DNA of 64,000 nt from positions 658,950,292-659,014,291 of the forward strand of contig NC_081414.1 in the NCBI RefSeq assembly GCF_030272615.1, in the 5' to 3' direction. Positions 54,311 to 64,000 of the stretch are shown one piece after another; position 1 is the stretch's first letter, and each line of letters opens with the position of its first letter. Source of the stretch: Cryptomeria japonica (taxonomy: Eukaryota; Streptophyta; Pinopsida; Cupressales; Cupressaceae). The position numbers were made by a program, and so were the translations under genes. The notes beneath the pieces are model-generated. The model ran no database searches and was not told where the DNA came from. It worked only from the letters and a program-made list of their open reading frames with translations.

Positions 54311-56530
54311 TGTGCATGTATGACTCAATTTAGGTTCAAAACTGCATGCAAAGGACCTGAAAAGGGGGGGCAAGGGTAGGATAGGTCAGAATAGATGAAA
54401 AACACCCTAAGGTGGACATGAAAATGAGGAAATGCAACCCGTAGGAGCAAACCCTAAAACTGAGAAAATGTGCCCCAATTGTGATGCAAAGTCGACAGTA
54501 TCCGTTGATCACGCGGGAGAATCGACCAGACTGTTTCATGCTACGACATAGACTCAGAAGCACAGACAGAGATACATTAGTAGGACTTGAGACATGGTAG
54601 GGATGAGGAGGATAGAGGGAGAACCCAGTGACAGAGGCACGTACTCCTTATGACAGACAGTGGACATTATGTAGTTTGACATGTTGTAGTCAGCTTGCGG
54701 ACCATACTTAGGACAGACAGTCCGATTTTGTACTCCGATATTTATTGTGGCAGATGATATGATATGCATCGATATGATGAGATGCAAATGATTTATGTGA
54801 TTTTCCATGTATGGATGACTTATGCACTATTTATGTACCTTTGTGGAATATGTATGGATATATTTTTGTTTATGCGCTTTTGATGCATTGATAGTATGAA
54901 ATGGATAAAATGCTTGATATGATGCTTAATGTAATGCAAATGTACTAACCAAATGGATGCAGGATGCAGTATGTATGGTTGGAAATCAGAGCACTAGACC
55001 GAACTGACCAACCGACTAGACGGAAGAAATGTTAGTAAGAAGAAAATGAAATAGAGAATAGTTAGAGATGAAGAAAAACTTGCTTTCAGTAATGCACTTT
55101 GTAGGTGAGAACCTTTATTTTAATGTAGCAAAATGGATGCGTAGCATCATGGCATTGAAGGCCAGAGCTGAAATGCAACCCTTTTTGCAAAAGACAGACA
55201 CATTACAGACAAACGACAATCACAATCAAAAAAAGAAAAGGGATCATGAACCATCCCGGTCACTCTAAATCACTCAGTGACATCATCGAGCGACATAGGA
55301 ACATGATCGAAGCCAAAGATAAATCAATAAAAAGATAAGACTCACAAATTCAAGCAAATCAGACAAACATCTTGATCTTCATTGTCAAAAGTTGAAAGTA
55401 CTGATAGGAAGATCATGCTGTCTGGTTTCAGGAAATGCGGTACCCCGTCTAAGACAGGACATAGTCTGGTTTCGAGTATACCACACCCTGTATAAGACCC
55501 ATGATAGTAGAGACAAGGACAAATGATTTTGATGTTGATATTTGATTGATAAGACAATTTTGGTCAGTTTGAATGTTTGGTTTGATGGAAAAAAGTTCAT
55601 CTGTTTAAGCGTGATTTCATTAAAGCACAGTGTTGGATTGATTGTCGTTGGATGTATGCTCAGCAATTTGTCTTATGCACAAAAGGAATAATGTTATTGC
55701 AAAATGTTTGTTTTTTGGATTTGGAGTTTTACAATTTTTTTTGTTGTTCATTTTTTTCAGGACTTTATGTGATTTTTATGAATTTTTTCAGGACATTATT
55801 CGATTTTTATGACTTTTTTCAGGACATTATTCAATTTTTTTTGGTTTATTTCAGGACATTATTTAAATTTTTTATGATTTTGCCCCCAGTGTCTAGCAAG
55901 GCAAGGAATATGATAGGTGAATAAATAGGCTTGCTGAAATGATGGTGGATAGAGGGAAGACAAAGGCCTTTCATCATGGAGACAATACGGATGCAATTTT
56001 CAAGGGCTATTGCATGATGGGACAAGGGATTGGATATGACAATGTAAAACAAGAACATGGCATGAGGGACATGTCAAGAGGTGTTTGAAACCATGTTTAA
56101 ATTTTGTGTCCTTATGTCAGATCAAGATCAAGGAATGAAAAAGAGTGTATGGATAGTGATAAGATATGGATAGGATAAGCAAGACCAAGAATGGATAAGG
56201 GACATGGATTGAAGGTCGGGATTGGCTAAGGGACAGTGGCAGAAAGTTGCAATAAGCCAGGGAATATGGATGAAAGGTTGAAATAAGCAAATGGGCAAAT
56301 GACCAAAAGCTATGATAGACTAAAAGCTGCAAACAAGATGCATGATGCTCATGATGATCCTCAGCCTTGTCAAGATCAAAGGTGGAAAGGGAAAATGGAC
56401 ATGAGGGATAATAGGATAATGGAGGAGTATGACATGGTATGATAGGACAATGAAGGGCAATAGGATATGATAGGATAAAACCTGCCCCTAAGTGTGGTTT
56501 GCAAGAAGTTCATAGATTACGCATGACGCA
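54311..56530 (-). other. E2 3' non-coding region
   Basis: About 2.2 kb with no supported gene. 55750-55865 has four diverged units around TTTTCAGGACATTATT (AATGTCCTGAAAA in sense), like the E1 3' region. Near 55885 is the shared CTGGGGGCAA string (plus strand TTGCCCCCAG). Confidence 0.5.
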
Positions 56531-56589
56531 TGTTTGCCAGGTTTTCATCATGGTACTTGCCCAAGGCGCCTGTTTGCCAGGTTTTCACC
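56531..56589 (-). promoter_or_regulatory. E2 copy of the conserved 3' box, partly duplicated
   Basis: The minus strand reads GGTGAAAACCTGGCAAACAG then GCGCCTTGGGCAAGTACC, followed by a second TGAAAACCTGGCAAACA. The core is the same as 43741-43785 in E1 and in the same sense. It follows the ORF stop by about 270 bp; an oligo-A-rich tract (T-rich on plus, 56600-56690) lies between. Confidence 0.65.
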
Positions 56590-56856
56590 AGTGAACGAAT
56601 TATTTTTCTTTATTTTTTTTCTTTTTCTTTTTCTTTTTCACTTTTTTTTTTCTTTTTTTCTTTTCAAATTTTTTTTTTTTGGATTTTGACTTTTTCAATA
56701 GAAGATGGACACATGATAGGGGATGGAAGAAGGACTCAAGCGTCTTTTTGTTTGGATAGTAGCCTTGAAAAAAAATGGACCATGACCTTTAAAAGTATGC
56801 TCAAAGACGTTGGTAGGATAAGAACATGGAAAATGAGATGAAACTAAGGCAAGGAT

Positions 56857-59733
56857 TTATGCCAAGGATGGGATCAAAGGGATGGAAGGATGGAAAATAT
56901 GAATTGGATAATGGATAGGGTATTGGAAGAATTGGGCTTGAGTGGATGGAAATGTTGGCAAGATCGACATTGGCACACACCTTGAGGGGTGATGGACTGA
57001 TGGAGGAAAGATGGATCTCAGATTGTGAGATTTTGATGAAGGAACGACTATGGATTTTGGGACATAAGGGCCCAAAATGGATGAAGAAGGTGATGAAGGA
57101 ATAGACTTGAGAGGTTTGGATGGAGGAATAGCAATTTTGGATGCCAAGTTGGATTTTTCTTTAGGCTTTTGTGCTTCAAGGAGCCGCTTAGGGATCCACA
57201 TGGTTTTTGATTTTTCATGCTTTTGTGGTTCCTTGGAGTGCATTGCTTGCAGAAGGGATTTAGGAACCCATATATATTTTGACTTTGCTTTATTTTGCTC
57301 AGTGGGCCTTTGTGGCCTTTTGGATATATTTTTTTCTTTATACAGCATATTGTTCTTTGTTTTGACATGTCGATTATATTGGACATGTTGATCTTTGAAT
57401 ACATGTGGATTGCTAGACTTATGATGCTTATACTTGGCATCCAAATTGCTTGGAAGAGGGAATGAATGTCGGTGTGGATGGGAATGATATGGAGGCATAT
57501 GGGACGGATGGAAGGTTCTCCAAGATGTGTGCCTTTGTTGATGTTGCATAGGAGATGGAGGGATATAGGGACCTAGAATGGATGGAAGCGATGATGGGGA
57601 AGGTGGACATTTGGATTTTGACTTTGAAGGGATGCCAACGCCTTGAGAGTGAGTTGTGTAGACATGACCCTTAATATTTTCTTTGATATGGAGGGGTTCT
57701 TGCTCATGAAGATCTACTCCTTTGCCTTTATGAATATCTTGACTTGTAGGATACTCTTTTCTTTGGGAAGAAGACGCGAGTCCATTATGAGGTGGATATG
57801 ATATGAGAGAAATAATGAGATCTTGAAGTGGATCGGATTGCACCAAAGTGGAAGAACCCATTATGCATGTAGGGGGTTCATGAACATCTTGCACTGACAT
57901 GTTAGAATCATGAAGGGGATCAGGATCATGAGGGGAACTAGGATTGTGTAGTGGACATGGTTCAATGACAGGCTCTTCAAGAGATGGAATGGGAGGAATA
58001 ATGGGATCATCAAAAGAAATGCGATCTTGGAGTGTATATGGAGCATTAGGACAAGGAGATGGAGGAACAAAAGGATCTTGTGGAGGATCTGAAGGAATGA
58101 TAGGGTCTTGTGTTGGAAATGAATTTGGAAGGATACTTTGATCTTGACAAGGAGGAAGATCATTGGATTCCTCTTTAAAGGTGCTTTGCTCTGGACTTTT
58201 AATGGGATCATCGGAAAGGATGGAAGGGATATTTGGAATGTCAATGGGATTTGAAAGGACATTTTTTTCATGAAATGGAAGGGGATCATTTGGGATTGGA
58301 TGAACTGGGATATCTTGATCTTGCCCAGGGAATGGAGTGTCAATAGGACTTTGGATAGGATGGACAAGAATAGGGGAATCATCATGAGTATCTGGGGAAA
58401 TGGGATCTTGGTCAACAATTGGATGGGATGATAAGGTTTCAGGATCTTGATCTTGATTTTCTTTAGGACTCATTTCTTCATGCTCTAAATTATCCTCTTG
58501 ACATGGGGTTAGACTTTGGATATGCATGGAGGATTCTGACAAGGAATCAATGTTTTGGCATGAAGGAAATACACTTTGAACAATTGTGATGGATTCTGGC
58601 AAGGAATCAATGCTTGAACATGAGGAAGAGGGACTTCGAATGGGGTCCTCTAAAACAGGTAATGGCAGTAAAGTGCATGGTGGCATTGGGTCTTGTATTT
58701 CTGAAACATGACAAGGATGTGCATCATGAATTGGATTATCTTGGAAATCAATTATGGATAGCCCTTGGGTAATTGCATCCTTGGGTGTATTGTTTGATGA
58801 GGACAATATGGAAGGTTCTTGGGAAACTTCTAGAGGTGTAGGGATAGATGCCACTGGAGAGTCAATTTGTTTGTGGGGGGATGAGGCATTGCTAGACATA
58901 AGTGTATTATCTTGATCTTCTTCAAAGAACTCACTTGGTCGTTTCCTTAAGAGCATTGCAATAAAGCCACCTTTCTTTTGAGGTTTTGACATAGTTGTAT
59001 TTGGAATTTGAACTTGTTTGGCAAGAATTTGGTTCTGATCTGATGTCATGTTTTGATATTGGACTTGGTTCAATTGTTCTGACATGTTTGAAACTTGGCT
59101 TGGTGTGTGCTGCAACCTTTGTTTTTGAATTTGTGATTGTGGTTGTTCACATTGATATGTTGATTGAACTTGTTGATATCCCACCATTGGTTGAACCATT
59201 TGTTGACATTGTATAGTTGGTTGGACATATTGTTGAAATTGGACCATAGGTTGTATTGGTTGTATATGTTGGACCATTGGTTGAACCATTGGTTGTATTG
59301 GTTGAAAATCTGATTGATAGTAAACACCTTCTTGTTCTTGTTGTGAAGGCACATAATGTTGAAATTGATGTTGTCTCTTTTCTTGAAATTGTTTCATCAT
59401 CTCTATTTGTGAGAGGAGAGCTGGTATGTCTGATCGTTCAAGAAGAGATCTTACATCAATTGGCTCAATCTTTGGATTTTGACTTGGAAATTTTCGAAAC
59501 ACTTTAGACATTTGTGATCTATTCTTCACAATGTTTTTCACTCTTTGTTCCAAAATCTCATTTTCTTGAGCTAGTTTCTCCTCTAGTTTTTGTATTTGGA
59601 GACTTGTTTCATCATAAAAAGTTTGATCAATATTGCCTTGTTGTTGGGTTGGATAGAATTGTGATTGCATTGTTGGTTGATATGTCAAACTTTGTTGCAT
59701 CATTGGTGCTTGGAACCTTGTTTCAATAGACAT
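56857..59733 (-). CDS. E2 large Gln/Pro-rich ORF of unknown function
   Basis: 958 codons from ATG at 59731-59733 (the frame is open a little further upstream, without ATG), no stop. The N-terminus has a coiled coil (QIQKLEEKLAQENEILEQRV) and a short basic segment (VKNIVKNRSQMSKVFRKFPS). It is followed by Gln/Met/Val/Pro repeats of the type QPMVQ, a basic motif (KKGGFIAMLLRKRPSEFFEE) and a very long Asp/Pro/Ser/Ile low-complexity region. Near the C-terminus are two copies of a W-x-PK-x-LL motif (KYIWVPKSLLQA and KTMWIPKRLLEA) and two of SSILGPY-x-P. There is no knuckle or catalytic motif. I do not recognise it. It occupies the whole coding space of E2, in sense orientation, so an RNA- or particle-binding role is a guess. 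Confidence 0.75.
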   Translation of the reverse strand: MSIETRFQAPMMQQSLTYQPTMQSQFYPTQQQGNIDQTFYDETSLQIQKLEEKLAQENEILEQRVKNIVKNRSQMSKVFRKFPSQNPKIEPIDVRSLLERSDIPALLSQIEMMKQFQEKRQHQFQHYVPSQQEQEGVYYQSDFQPIQPMVQPMVQHIQPIQPMVQFQQYVQPTIQCQQMVQPMVGYQQVQSTYQCEQPQSQIQKQRLQHTPSQVSNMSEQLNQVQYQNMTSDQNQILAKQVQIPNTTMSKPQKKGGFIAMLLRKRPSEFFEEDQDNTLMSSNASSPHKQIDSPVASIPTPLEVSQEPSILSSSNNTPKDAITQGLSIIDFQDNPIHDAHPCHVSEIQDPMPPCTLLPLPVLEDPIRSPSSSCSSIDSLPESITIVQSVFPSCQNIDSLSESSMHIQSLTPCQEDNLEHEEMSPKENQDQDPETLSSHPIVDQDPISPDTHDDSPILVHPIQSPIDTPFPGQDQDIPVHPIPNDPLPFHEKNVLSNPIDIPNIPSILSDDPIKSPEQSTFKEESNDLPPCQDQSILPNSFPTQDPIIPSDPPQDPFVPPSPCPNAPYTLQDRISFDDPIIPPIPSLEEPVIEPCPLHNPSSPHDPDPLHDSNMSVQDVHEPPTCIMGSSTLVQSDPLQDLIISLISYPPHNGLASSSQRKEYPTSQDIHKGKGVDLHEQEPLHIKENIKGHVYTTHSQGVGIPSKSKSKCPPSPSSLPSILGPYIPPSPMQHQQRHTSWRTFHPSHMPPYHSHPHRHSFPLPSNLDAKYKHHKSSNPHVFKDQHVQYNRHVKTKNNMLYKEKNISKRPQRPTEQNKAKSKYIWVPKSLLQAMHSKEPQKHEKSKTMWIPKRLLEAQKPKEKSNLASKIAIPPSKPLKSIPSSPSSSILGPYVPKSIVVPSSKSHNLRSIFPPSVHHPSRCVPMSILPTFPSTQAQFFQYPIHYPIHIFHPSIPLIPSLA

Positions 59734-61595
59734 GTCACTATGCAAATGCAATATTTTTGGAATTTTTCAAGGACAATGTATGATATGCAACTAAATGCAA
59801 ACTAAAATAGATGAAAATGCAATCTATGGCAAGAGTGCAACCTATGTTTTTGGTTGTTTTTCAAGATTTTGACAAACTTTTTGGAATGCAAATCTAAGAA
59901 AGGGACCCTTGGGGAATTGGAATGATGTCTAGACCTTAAAGGACAAAAGGACCAAGTGACAAAAGGACAAATGACAAAGTCTCCCCTATATGCTTGGATA
60001 CTAAGCTAGGTTTGACCAAATGATATTGATGACAAAAGGACAAAAGGTTGATAAGGTCTAGACCTCTTAACAATGACTTAGGTTTGCATCAAAGATTTGG
60101 ATTACTCAAGTATGACAAAAACCTAATTTTGGCACTATATGCAAAGGGACATTACTATGCAAGTGACCTTAATATGATATGATAATGACCTAAGCTTAAT
60201 GAAGAGACCTAGGGTAAGCAATGTAAATGTATGACAATGATATGACTTTAATGCAAGAGGACATATGCAAATGGATGACTCTTATTGATATGCAAAGGAA
60301 TATGACTTAGGTGACACCTAACCTTGGTACTTGACAATGACTTTTGCAAAATGCAACCTAGGATGAACCTAAATGTAAGTGACATGAATGTTGAGACAAG
60401 ATTTTGAACAATGTTTGATAACCATGCTTGAAGATGAGTTTTGAAGATTTGTTGGACCTTTGTTGGATGAATGTCTCTTGTGTTTAATCTTATGTTTTGA
60501 ATCAATTTGTTTTGTTCTTGAAATGAGATACAATTCAACTTTTGACAAGCAAAGAATACAAGATATTGCAACTTAGACTCAAGACAGTCATGCTCATTTC
60601 CACATTCCTTATGGTAGGCAAAGACATTAGGTACTTGAGAGGTAGACTCATTATGAGATTCAAGGAGAATACATAGATGCTTGACCCCACGGGCTCCCCT
60701 CCACGGCACTCACTTCTCAGGGCAGCCAAGCATCAGTCCCCATGGAAATCTCCCCATGGCGAACTTAGTATCTCTTCCAAGTATCCGAATTTGTCCTTCT
60801 CAAGCAACTAGAAGGGTTTTTGGCCTCTAAAAACAAGGTGTTTAGTAAGGATTTATGTTAAGCATTACTCCTTGATGTCACGCAAGTGTGATTGAGACAT
60901 TAAGCCCATCAAGATACCAAACAAATGTAGTCGCGCAAGCACGATTTAGACCAAGAGGCCCTACTTAGATGTTGATATGAGAAAGAGTTCAAGGGTCATC
61001 ACTTCCCAAGTAACTGCAATTCCCACGTAACACTTCCTTCAAAGCTTTCGCTCATCGGGTATTTTTTTATAGTGAGTTAGAATGCCAAGGAATTCTAGCC
61101 GTACTCACTTTGGGTCGTTCCCTTCTCACGATTATCACTTGCTTGCAAAAACAAAGTGGTCGGGAAGGCAGGCCCTCTAAAGGAGACACTCAATCAAAGA
61201 CATGAGCATGGTATCGAAGATCTGGATTTCTGATCACCCTAAAAGGATGAGAGCATACTCTCCTACTCCAATGTCAAACTCAACAATCAAAGCAAACAAA
61301 TGTTCATTCCCACCTATTTATAAATCACTAAGTGCCTAATTAAAAATCTCAAACACACAGTTTGGTTGTTTCTCCAAGGCAACCTGCAAAACCCAAGTTA
61401 GAGGTTTGATTTGCTGTCTTTGACCATCGATTCTGCATAACACATGTCAGTAGTTTGATTTTTAGTCTTTGCCATGCGTATGCCAAGATTCTGCACAAAT
61501 AATTAGTACCAAAATCCAAAGCACAGCAAACAGAATGCAAAAACACCAAAAATTTCAAGTAAAAATTGCATTTTTCACCTCTGTTCTGGACTTTA
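59734..61595 (-). other. E2 leader
   Basis: About 1.9 kb between the array and the ORF. Four blocks are shared in order with the E1 leader (minus-strand AGAGGGCCTGCC at 61167-61178, GGGAACGACC at 61113-61122, GCGAAAGCT at 61043-61051, ACTAAACACCTT at 60835-60846). A 153-codon open stretch at 60248-60709 has no recognisable domain and I do not call it a gene. Confidence 0.5.
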
Positions 61596-61707
61596 CACAA
61601 GCGCAGAACTCATGACACAGGCGCAAGATGTATGACACAAGCGTAGAATGTTGCATACACAAGTGCAAGATGCTCAACACAGGCGCAAGATGTCTGACAC
61701 AGGCGCA
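61596..61707 (-). repeat. E2 5' decamer array (TGCGCTTGTG in sense, 20-bp period)
   Basis: Plus-strand CACAAGCGCA or close variants (CACAGGCGCA, CACAAGCGTA, CACAAGTGCA) start at 61596, 61616, 61636, 61658, 61678 and 61698, a period of 20 bp with one 22-bp step. The array begins about 127 bp inside the 5' LTR, the same place as the E1 5' array. Confidence 0.88.
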
Positions 61708-61810
61708 GAAGTTCCCAGAATACCCTGCACGGCCCTGTTTTTGGGTTTTTTGACCTGCAAATCAACTTCAAGGCACTCAAAAACACAGTAAAGGGGTTAG
61801 AAGGTTAGTA

Positions 61811-61828
61811 TTCACGTCGGGTTCACCA
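61811..61828 (-). promoter_or_regulatory. E2 primer binding site, tRNA-Trp type
   Basis: Minus strand TGGTGAACCCGACGTGAA, identical to the first 18 bases of the E1 PBS and five bases inside the LTR. Beyond it E2 reads TACTAACCTTCT, which resembles the extended E1 match with an internal deletion (AACCTTCT kept). Confidence 0.85.
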
Positions 61829-61833
61829 ATTAA

Positions 61834-63116
61834 TGTACACATAGGAAATTAGAAATCATCACATGCAAATCAAAATACTAATCTAGCTCAATCACGAAAA
61901 CTAAAATGCAATGATCTATCCTAAAACACACTCAATAGAGATATGAAAGTAAAACATTCAAAATATAAAGATTATGCAAACCATATGCAAATCTGAATGC
62001 TTCCTTCATGCGGCTCCATTTTTCTTCTTTCCTCTTCAAATAGTTTGGTTGTGGATCTCACCTACAAGTGCATGATCATGATATGAAAGCAAGTAGACAA
62101 GAAAATTGCTCAAAAGTACTCGAAGCGTGATTGATTAGAAATTCGATAATCTGATTAGTGATCAAGAATCAAGGGGTTTGATTGAAGAAATTCATCCAAT
62201 TTATAGAAGAATTGGAGAGATGACAAGATTAGCATGATAGTGATCCGAATGGAAATTCAAATCAAGATTAGCAAAAATATGACATGTCTATGACAAATTT
62301 CTATGCAAGGGTTTATGACAATTTATGACAAATTCTATGTCAAGAATTTATGACAATTTATGACAAATTTCTATGCAAGGATTGATTGATTGTCAATTAT
62401 GACAAATTATGACAAATTTCTATGTCATTTCCATGAATTTAGGAGAGAAATAGGAGGAAATTGAAATTAGGAAATTAGAAAATTAAGAAATTAGAAAATG
62501 AGGAATTTAGGAATTAAGTAAATTAATTAATAATTTGTCATTTATTAATTAATTCACAAAGAGGAATAATTAGCCAATTAAATGAACATTTAATTGCAAT
62601 GAGAAGACTTAGGATAAATAAACAATTTATTAATCCTAAAGGAGGAAATGACAAACCAGGTTAAATGATTAAATCATGAAACCCTAGAAGACAAATTAGC
62701 AATGCGAGAATGACAATTAGGTCTTGACAAAGGATAGTTGATATCGATTCGATCATGATTTTGAATTGATAAATGACCAGTGTTGATAAATGATTTGATT
62801 GAGATTGGTTGACAAAAATTAATGACAAATTGACCAAATTGACAAGATTGGAAAGGACAAGGATCGATGAGGAATCGATCGCAATATGACAAGATTGACA
62901 AGGACAAAGATCGACCAAAATCATGACTGAAGGTTGTTGTCGACAAGACCAAATTCGAAGGCGAGATGATAGAAGAATGACTCGATACTTGCAAATGATA
63001 AAAACCAAGTGCGTGACATAGGAGAAATGTTAATGCGACGCAAAAACCTAAAATGAGGCAATGCGCAAATGTTAAAGTATGATTCCGCAAGCGTTGACCA
63101 TTTTTAGGTGTCTACA
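61834..63116 (-). mobile_element. E2 5' LTR
   Basis: 1283 bp, TGTACACATAGG to GGTGTCTACA on the plus strand; the same length as the 3' LTR. Flanked on the right by TTTAT (63117-63121). Confidence 0.93.
62196..62205 (-). promoter_or_regulatory. Candidate TATA box in the E2 5' LTR
   Basis: TATAAATTGG on the minus strand, in the middle of the LTR and preserved in the other LTR. The position fits a U3/R boundary about 340 bp before the LTR end. Confidence 0.5.
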
Positions 63117-63121
63117 TTTAT

Positions 63122-63401
63122 AACTCCCACATCTATATCTTATTTCACCCATTCCATTATCTTTTTTAGATTGTTGGTGTGAACATGGTGTTTTACCTAA
63201 CGATCTCACCATCTAGCTCCTATTCACACTAGTTCATTTAAGCTTACATATGGTATGTCATAGGTTAGTTGTCACTTTATATCCCAAGTCATAATATTAA
63301 GAAACATGTCAAAATATTGTGTAGTCCTATGTCTCACCTTGGTCTATATAACTAAGGGATTCTTATTGTAATCTTAATTCATCATAATCAATCATTATTG
63401 T
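63122..63401. other. Intergenic DNA, right flank of E2
   Basis: About 280 bp without a recognised feature; joined to 52295 it restores the locus before E2 insertion. Confidence 0.4.
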
Positions 63402-64000
63402 TGTAGACGTATAAAAATGACCATATTCCTAAATGAATATTTTATGTTCATTTCTCTATTTAATTAAACCCAATTCAATTAAATTATCCACATTCCTCTA
63501 TTTAATTAAGTAAATTACTCAATTTATTTAAATTAAATTCACTATACCCATTTAATGAATAAATCATTTTATTCAATTAAATTCCCTCTATCCACTTTTA
63601 ATTATATTCAAATTTAATTAAATAATTATCCTAAATTGAATAAATCTAATTTATTTAATTTCCTCAAATTGCAACCAAATTGAATAAATCATTTAATTCA
63701 TTTAAATCCTATTATCCCTCCATCCACTTGCAAAATCCTACATCTCCCACTTGCCTTCCTAAACCCCTTTCTAATCCCTTCTAGACTCTTCTAATCGCTT
63801 CTAATTAGCCTAACCCATCTTCTAAATTTTGTCACATCCCTAAGCAAGGGGAGGTCACTTCTTAATTCCTCAAAGTCTTTGATAACCATTAAAGGCTTCA
63901 AGCCTTCAACCACTTAATTCCTCAAAGTCTTTGATAACCATTAAAGGCTTCAAGCCTTCAACCACTTAAATCCCCAAAGTCTTCATAACCATTAATGGTT
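63402..64000 (+). mobile_element. Partial LTR of a gypsy element related to E1
   Basis: Starts TGTAGACGTATAAAAATG, resembling the E2 LTR start (TGTAGACACCTAAAAATG), then continues with E1-type modules: AATTAAAT-rich DNA, CTAATTAGCCTAA, TTTGTCACAT, CCTAAGCAA, GGTCACTTCT and AACCATTAATGGTT. It runs off the window. A 52-bp unit starting CTTAATTCCTCAAAGTC is duplicated in tandem at 63861-63964. Confidence 0.75.

Larger units (their letters stand above)
52301..63116 (-). mobile_element. E2: non-autonomous LTR retrotransposon sharing cis signals with E1
   Basis: 10,816 bp, minus strand, with 1283-bp LTRs and the target duplication TTTAT (52296-52300 and 63117-63121). I count about eight LTR differences, so it is young but older than E1. 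PBS and PPT match E1. The interior has no Gag capsid, protease, RT or integrase, only one large ORF (56857-59733). It must be mobilised in trans, most simply by an E1-type element. Confidence 0.92.

Noticed and set aside
60248-60709. 153-codon ORF in the E2 leader
   Set aside because: No domain, no matching frame in the E1 leader, and it lies in a region otherwise showing only short cis boxes.

Overview
The window looks like nuclear DNA of a seed plant with a large, transposon-rich genome. The evidence is Tat-lineage Ty3/gypsy, Ty1/copia and L1-type LINE remains, a plant mobile domain protein, solo and nested LTRs, and intergenic DNA that is mostly AT-rich. A gymnosperm is my guess from the repeat style, not something the sequence proves. 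I see no convincing single-copy host gene, no rRNA or tRNA gene and no CRISPR array. Everything below was read by eye; family names rest on recognised motifs.

Layout. 1-1254 is a minus-strand LTR cut by the window edge; it interrupts a decayed lysine/glutamate-rich ORF (1255-4390, minus). Next come a frameshifted copia-like gag with zinc knuckles (4843-6128, minus), its PBS and a full LTR (6130-7263). 7264-13560 is mostly AT-rich and holds a 115-bp tandem repeat and a 5'-truncated LINE tail (about 8475-9832) that splits a dispersed repeat whose unsplit copy is at 27.05-27.63 kb. 13.56-22 kb is a minus-strand L1-type LINE whose RNase H domain was split by a copia element (16178-20700). 22-29.2 kb is decayed intergenic DNA with a 1185-bp-period tandem duplication. 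29235-51644 is one very long solo LTR (TSD CAATA) that contains a complete, very young Tat-type gypsy element, called E1 here (32186-50942, plus, TSD GTGCC). 52301-63116 is a second young element, E2 (minus, TSD TTTAT), with no gag or pol. From 63402 to the end is another partial LTR.

How it fits together. E1 encodes Gag, protease, a G-patch segment and RT/RNase H/second RNase H/integrase in one reading frame interrupted by exactly three stop codons, all TAG. An antisense plant mobile domain ORF follows. E2 carries one large proline/glutamine-rich ORF I do not recognise. It shares with E1 the tRNA-Trp-type primer binding site, several leader boxes, a 3' box and a hairpin fused to the polypurine tract. 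The simplest reading is an autonomous element and a non-autonomous partner using the same machinery.

The most unusual signal is in both elements: arrays of a decamer with a GCGCT core, repeated every 20 bp, lie just inside the PBS end and again near the PPT end, largely in inverted orientation. The decamer differs between elements (AGCGCTATTG in E1, TGCGCTTGTG in E2), but the 20-bp period and the placement are the same.
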